Shown here: positions 38,139 through 40,516 of the stretch, one piece after another
Layout: every line of letters starts with the position of its first letter
Position numbering within the stretch: the stretch's first letter is position 1
Made by a program: the position numbers and the translations under genes
The notes under the pieces: generated by a model
What the model was told of the DNA's origin: nothing
What the model saw: the letters and a program-made list of their open reading frames with translations, nothing else
Databases searched by the model: none
Assembly (NCBI GenBank): GCA_002224055.1
Contig: AZLU01000303.1
Location: 1-40,516 of the forward strand
Length of the DNA stretch: 40,516 nucleotides
Direction: 5' to 3'
From: Pezizomycotina sp. ARF18
Taxonomy: Eukaryota; Ascomycota

Positions 38139-40363
38139 CTTGTCACCATCCGTGATTGTGCGGTATTATTCCGCATTGGGATGGGGCGAGAACAAGTAAA
38201 TAAATTGGCTCTTGTTTTGTTTAGATGATGCGGAAGAAAAGTGTCTGGTTACGTACCTTCCGGTTCTGAGGTACGAGGGTAGAATAAGAGAAAAAAAAAA
38301 AAAAAACGCACCACGTTGCAATACTTGGTCGCACGCCTGCTGGGAGGGTAAAAAGAGCTAGGATTCGGATGAAAATGTTACGTCTGGAGACAGAGTATTC
38401 GTTCAGCACATACATACTCACACTAACTGGCCCTTTTTCACACTCCTTTCAAATCTCTTCCTTTTCACTCTCTGTAGGTTTTACCATAATTGAGAATTCA
38501 GAAAGGGCACCAGCAGTACATAGACCGATTCGGTTCCAATGAGAGGAGGCAGCATCATCGTATCATGCTATCGATCGAAAAAAAAAAAGGATCCAATCTC
38601 TTTTATCCTTTTTAGATGCCTGACCGCGGCGTTTCGGCATCCCTCGCGAAAAAATTAAAGAGCTGATTTGGCAGCGGGAGAAGGTGGAGAGAGAGGACAG
38701 CGCTATTTTTTTTTTTTCCCCTTATGAGCAGCGAGAGCTATTTCCGTCGTGCAGCACGAGGCAAGCAGCGAACAGAGCAATGCCATGATGAAGAAGTCCC
38801 TGGTTCATAAAATATTCACAAATTTGATTAGACATTCGGTCCAAACGGGCGTTTGAAAGGGTTCACTTTTTTAGCTGCCAAGAATAAAAGCATGAGCATG
38901 TTCAGAAAACCCCACTTTCTTTTAATTTCAAATCGCCCAGTCCTAACAACGGCATGGGGCGTCTAAGTATACTCAATTTTAATCCTCTTTTGTTTCTATC
39001 CTAGAAACTCACGACAAGAGCCCGTCTCGCGAGAAGGGGGGAAGAATTACCGAATAACTCCTGTCCAGCACACTCTTGTTTGTCGAGTTCGAGTCGAGTG
39101 GTCTTCCACATGGATTACACCGGTGTGAAAAATGCTTGTGCTTGTGCAGTGTGCAATGTGCAGTGTGTGCGTGATGAAAAGGGTCGTCCGTGAACAAGGC
39201 TGGTTCCCTGTAAATGGCTGACGCGAGAACATATACACGGCCGCGGATATGTCTCTCCCAAAAAAAAAAAATTTTTTTCGAGATGTTCAATCCCGTCCCA
39301 TTCGGAATTTCCTCTTCTCTACACGTCGTGGTGAGCCTAGCGCCGCGAATTCACCGTCACTCCAATTGTTGAACTTCCGCTCACGTTCAAATATTTTTCT
39401 CTCCGATTTTCCAAAAACCGTTCAATTCTTTTTTTTGTTCTTTCTGATCGGATAATTCGCATCGGAGGAGAGATCTAGTGCGCACAGGTAACCGTTCGTT
39501 TATTAATCTGAGGAAAATGGAAGGTTTCGAAACACAAAGGGGGGTTATAGGAGAACACGTGGAAGGTGGGCAGGCATGTAGTACTGTACCTTTTATTGAG
39601 ATGAATCTGGGACGCGACGTTTTGGGTTCTTTCATTTCCTTCCCAGTCGTGAATTGGAAGGAGCGATGGTTATGGATAGAGAGGAGGAAGGAAGGAAGGA
39701 CGTTAAGATTAGATGTGATGGATAATTGTATGACAAGGTGGGCTTGCTTGGAGGTGAAGATTATAAAAAAAAATCGGAAAATTAATTGATTGTTTGCTTG
39801 TCGTTCACTGCCTTATCCGAATTTTTACCAAGACATTCAAACAAAAAACAATTTGTTCAAAGGTACCTCCATGGCAAATCTGTTATGAGAGATACATCTT
39901 TCGCTTCAAAACTAGATCAAGATCTTGCTATTTGCACGACTTTATCCTCTGGAACAAAAACTAACATTCAACCATCACGAAGGATTCAATCGGACCCCAC
40001 CCGACGGTCGGAGTCATTGATCAACAGAGATCCGGGTACGACGGATTTTGCATATAACGGCATATACACCACAATCAAAGCTAGAATGAGTCCGATGGAA
40101 TCACTATATGACAATTGCTACTTATATAAAACAAAAAAAAAAACAAAAAACCGGATTGCAATGCAATTTGCAACTGATTCTTTCATCAATTGAGCTTTCA
40201 CAATTTGTCATTTATTTATCCGATAGTTCGCTTATCCCGTGTCAAAAAGCTTCATCTTAATTGCCTTCGCAGACTATAATTTTCGATTGAATTTTGAAAT
40301 ATACCAATACTATACAGCGAAATTGCTCTATAACCAATACATACCTTCCCATTCAGTCCAACC

Positions 40364-40390
40364 AAAAAAAAAAAAAAAAAAAAAAAAAAA
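40364..40390 (+). repeat. Poly(A) tract, A27, at a composition switch
   Basis: About 27 A residues directly before the C-rich final segment of the window. Confidence 0.8.
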
Positions 40391-40516
40391 CACCGACCTC
40401 ATTACATGTCCATCCGCCCGCCCTCCCTCCGACCTCCCGCATAACGCACGTCTGCCAACCTGCCTCCCCGGCGACGGCCGCTCCAATTCCTAAACCCCAC
40501 CGCCACACCTACCCAA

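Larger units (their letters stand above)
36244..40516. other. Intergenic region rich in homopolymer tracts
   Basis: No gene supported over 4.3 kb. Frames of 60-135 codons overlap, many are translated homopolymers, and none shows a known motif. The longest, 39786-40193 on plus (135 codons), ends in K-rich sequence from an A run and I do not call it. After the A27 at 40364 the final 125 bp switch to C-rich DNA, which may be the start of a neighbouring gene's leader beyond the window. Confidence 0.5.

Noticed and set aside
39786-40193. Hypothetical protein of 135 codons
   Set aside because: No motif, biased composition, and a tail made by an A run. No splice or leader signals convince.

Overview
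The window is nuclear DNA of a filamentous ascomycete (Pezizomycotina type). The signs are short introns (about 55-200 nt) with GTRNGT donors and CTAAC/CTGAC branch sites, pyrimidine-rich leaders, and a typical gene set: Osm1 with a cytochrome b5 tail, ribosome-associated Hsp70 Ssb, COP9 subunit 8, fungal rhodopsin-like membrane proteins and an F-box protein. I cannot place it in a class. The sequence carries many single-base indels, mostly at homopolymers, so every conserved gene is split over several frames. I read each gene as one intact locus with sequence errors, not as a pseudogene. Gene coordinates below therefore run from start codon to the stop codon reached in the corrected frame.

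Left part (1-10.8 kb), all on +: OSM1 fumarate reductase with a cytochrome b5 domain (1119-3405, 5 exons), SSB Hsp70 (4322-7000, 8 exons), a 2.5-kb AT-rich gap with microsatellites, then a seven-helix rhodopsin-domain (SAT4-family) protein (9522-10810, 2 exons).

Middle (10.8-25.3 kb): an unrecognised acidic protein on - with a duplicated HYCP..DKTY.I.WR module (12021-13959), then an intronless ABHD12-like alpha/beta hydrolase on + (16548-17718). After that comes a 7.6-kb gene desert. Its right half (about 21.55-24.55 kb) is a strongly degenerate tandem array with a period near 169 bp, which I consider the least expected structure in the window.

Right part (25.3-36.2 kb), all on -: a very long F-box/zinc-finger/proline-RS-rich protein (25328-30146), COP9 signalosome subunit 8 (32326-33200), and a second rhodopsin-domain protein (34536-36243). 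The second rhodopsin protein has the same 27-nt phase-0 first exon as the one at 9.5 kb. CSN8 acts on cullin-RING ligases, the class of enzyme an F-box protein would serve, but neighbourhood alone does not show they work together. The last 4.3 kb holds no gene I can support and is crowded with long poly(A)/poly(T) tracts.

A recurring feature is a long poly(dA:dT) tract, with T on the coding strand, about 190-280 bp before several start codons.
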